A stretch of DNA of 7,438 nt. It comes from DATGIQ01 sp035295665. Its GTDB lineage: Bacteria > Planctomycetota > Planctomycetia > Gemmatales > Gemmataceae. Shown one piece after another: positions 7,201 to 7,438 of this stretch. A model generated the notes under the pieces. That model had not been told where the DNA came from. It worked only from the letters and a program-made list of their open reading frames with translations, and did no database searches. How positions within the stretch are numbered: the stretch's first letter is position 1; each line of letters opens with the position of its first letter. The DNA lies in NCBI GenBank assembly GCA_035295665.1, contig DATGIQ010000320.1, positions 1 through 7,438 of the forward strand. Direction: 5' to 3'. A program made the translations under genes and the position numbers.

Positions 7201-7438
7201 GGCACGACGTACTACAACCTCCCCCTCGCCTACTACAGTTTCCTGTTCCAACCGGCTTCGCAGACCGGCGAGGGCGGCGTCGCCAACTTCCAGGACACCA
7301 GCAGCAACTACAAGGCGGCCATTCACCTGTCCGCCTCGGGCAAGCTGCTCTTCTACGATGCCACGGGAAAACTGGTGGCCACCGGCACCACGACTCTCAA
7401 TCCCAATCAGACGTATACGATCTCTGCCAAGATCGGTA
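4222..7438 (+). CDS. Large exported kelch-propeller and PKD-like repeat protein with LEPR-XLL-like leader (3' partial)
   Basis: At least 1072 residues, in an open frame that is still open at the window end. The N-terminus is basic (KSSKRSRRPARRP, 14-26), followed by LESRDLLS at 35-42. This is a variant of the LEPR-XLL signature of exported planctomycete proteins, with Ser in place of Pro. There is no ordinary hydrophobic signal-peptide core. Next come six kelch units (50 to about 335) with recurring RFxLAA, IYAIGG, TVEAY and TW motifs. Three tandem A+B units follow (338-938); every A and B domain has a PKD-like WGD. From about 939, a segment containing FETGDFSQ begins a probable concanavalin A-like jelly roll, cut by the window edge. 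No catalytic residues are recognisable; the likely role is extracellular or cell-surface binding or adhesion, an inference from the domains. The start could instead be the ATG at 4258, which would remove 12 residues. No operon partner is visible. Confidence 0.9.
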   Translation, partial: MFTVPALWFRREMKSSKRSRRPARRPLGQPWIEALESRDLLSTWTTGTPMLTARFGLAAVTANDGRTYAIGGIVGPGTASLKTVEAYSPVSNSWTAVASMPTGRFGLAATLGPDGKIYAIGGFDYKNNVPLNTVEAYTPSSNTWTVVAPMPTARFDLAAATGPDGQIYAIGGFNQGGELGTVEAYNVNSNTWTTVASLNTARFGLAAVTGANGQIYAIGGANGLGVLGTVEAYNVGTGTWTMVASLGTPRVSLAAAEGSDGQIYAMGGFDNNSNVVNTVEAFNPSSGSWFATLPMPTARHDLAAATGTNNRIYAIGGEDANGDILNTVEVLTLTPSGPEVNPSADQFGTEGASSSYTLGSFRDSLANANSWTVDVNWGDNTADTITNTTTQGALSNASHTFGEEGVYTIKVTVKDNTNASGSATFHVTVSDPPLGISASNFSTSTNQAFNNQIVATFTDPGGAEPNSADPSGSISNHYSASIDWGDGTAATNGTITLSNGVFTVRGGHTYTQAGTFATTVTLNHESSQQVAAQGVVTVSVGSTSSVSVTNLVNQNATEGASALFNLGSFTDSNSSANSWSVDVNWGDGTADTVFTASAQGSLGSRSHTFAEEGTSVVTVTVTDNANASGSGTFQVTVADPAVIGSGVNFSAVPGNALSNQNVATFTDPAGAEPNDGTHYTATIDWGDNSGTTTGTISFGGGVFTVSGGHTYAAAGPYQTTVVIMHEGAASTTVHGNVTVGTAAVAVTSPGNQTTTEGASPSFNLGSFSDSNSSAGPWSVSINWGDNTTPTTFTSNNQGQLGTRPHTYAEEGVYPVTVLVTDNANVSGSATYQVTVTDPAVTGSGVSFSATPGSSFTGAVATFTDPGGAEANDGTHYSASINWGDNTAATAGTISLSNGVFTVSGNHNYSQNGTFNTSVIITHEGAPTTTLTGTATVSSTTTGLVNFVNFETGDFSQTAAHVNGAIVTSPALDGMFSLQLSRSNSPAWVEIRQSGTTYYNLPLAYYSFLFQPASQTGEGGVANFQDTSSNYKAAIHLSASGKLLFYDATGKLVATGTTTLNPNQTYTISAKIG
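4351..5226 (+). repeat. Six kelch units forming one beta-propeller (inside the exported-protein CDS)
   Basis: Units start at 4369, 4519, 4669, 4813, 4957 and 5104, with lengths of 50, 50, 48, 48 and 49 residues; the sixth is shorter. Each unit reads roughly PTARFxLAA, then GxxGxIYAIGG, then NTVEAYxxxSxxWTxVA. Unit 6 lacks the closing TW strand and ends in VLTLTPSG. A stray matching strand, TWTTGTP, lies just before unit 1 (from 4348). This fits a six-bladed propeller whose last blade is completed by the N-terminal strand, as in known kelch and galactose-oxidase-like propellers. The repeats are seen directly; the closure is inferred. Confidence 0.85.
5233..7035 (+). repeat. Three tandem A+B two-domain repeats with WGD motifs (inside the exported-protein CDS)
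   Basis: A copies lie at 5233-5511, 5857-6135 and 6451-6729; B copies at 5512-5856, 6136-6450 and 6730-7035. Every A copy is exactly 93 codons and aligns without gaps: TEGAS at codon 12, WGD at codon 40, DNxNxSGS near the end. B copies read VATFTDPxGAE, HYxAxIxWGD, GVFTV, HxYxxxG, then HE, and vary in length (115, 105 and 102 codons). The WGD motif and the late HTY/HTF-plus-Gly pattern resemble the PKD fold, so I assign both as Ig-like beta-sandwich domains. Some stretches are conserved at the DNA level: GTGGATGTCAATTGGGGAGA starts at both 5338 and 5962. The six domains probably form a rod-like stalk. Confidence 0.85.
7036..7438 (+). other. Start of a probable concanavalin A-like (jelly-roll) domain, truncated by the window edge
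   Basis: After the last B repeat the sequence changes character: VNFETGDFSQT, then DGMFSLQLSRS, WVEIRQSG, YYSFLFQPAS, and KAAIHLSASGKLLFYDATGKLVATGTTTLNPNQTYTISAKIG. The FETGDFSxT opening and the alternating hydrophobic strands ending in a Y-T-I-xAK segment are typical of LamG/ConA-like carbohydrate-binding domains in secreted bacterial proteins. About 134 residues are visible. Assignment is by pattern only, and no sugar-binding residues can be named. Confidence 0.5.

Overview
The window holds two large genes, both on the + strand and both cut by a window edge, separated by about 0.7 kb that looks non-coding. The organism is most likely a planctomycete. The main reason is the N-terminus of the second gene: a short Arg/Lys-rich leader followed by LESRDLLS, a close variant of the LEPR-XLL signature typical of large exported planctomycete proteins. 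GC-rich DNA, a multi-PAS hybrid histidine kinase and a very long repeat-built surface-type protein fit that assignment. The genus cannot be told.

Region 1 (1-3513) is a hybrid sensor histidine kinase missing its 5' end. The frame is open from base 1. It encodes at least three membrane helices, two PAS domains, a GAF domain, two more PAS domains, HisKA, HATPase and a C-terminal receiver. All catalytic motifs are present, so it looks functional.

Region 2 (3514-4221) has no convincing gene. It contains an inverted repeat starting at the base after the kinase stop codon, a 15-bp tandem duplication, several small GC-rich hairpins, and an 11-bp stem-loop about 30 bp before the next start codon. 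No T-rich intrinsic terminator or good promoter could be identified.

Region 3 (4222 to the right edge) is the 5' part of a giant modular exported protein. It has the LEPR-XLL-like leader, a six-unit kelch beta-propeller that appears to be closed by an N-terminal strand, three tandem copies of a two-domain unit (A+B, each with a PKD-like WGD motif), and the start of what looks like a concanavalin A-like jelly-roll domain. The frame is still open at 7438. This gene is easy to miss in an ORF list because it has no stop inside the window.

Nothing ties the two genes into an operon: the gap is long and the functions differ (membrane signalling versus surface binding or adhesion). I see no mobile element, CRISPR array, tRNA or rRNA. 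The most noteworthy points are the architecture of the secreted protein and its internal duplication history. I found no clear sign of a previously undescribed multi-gene system.
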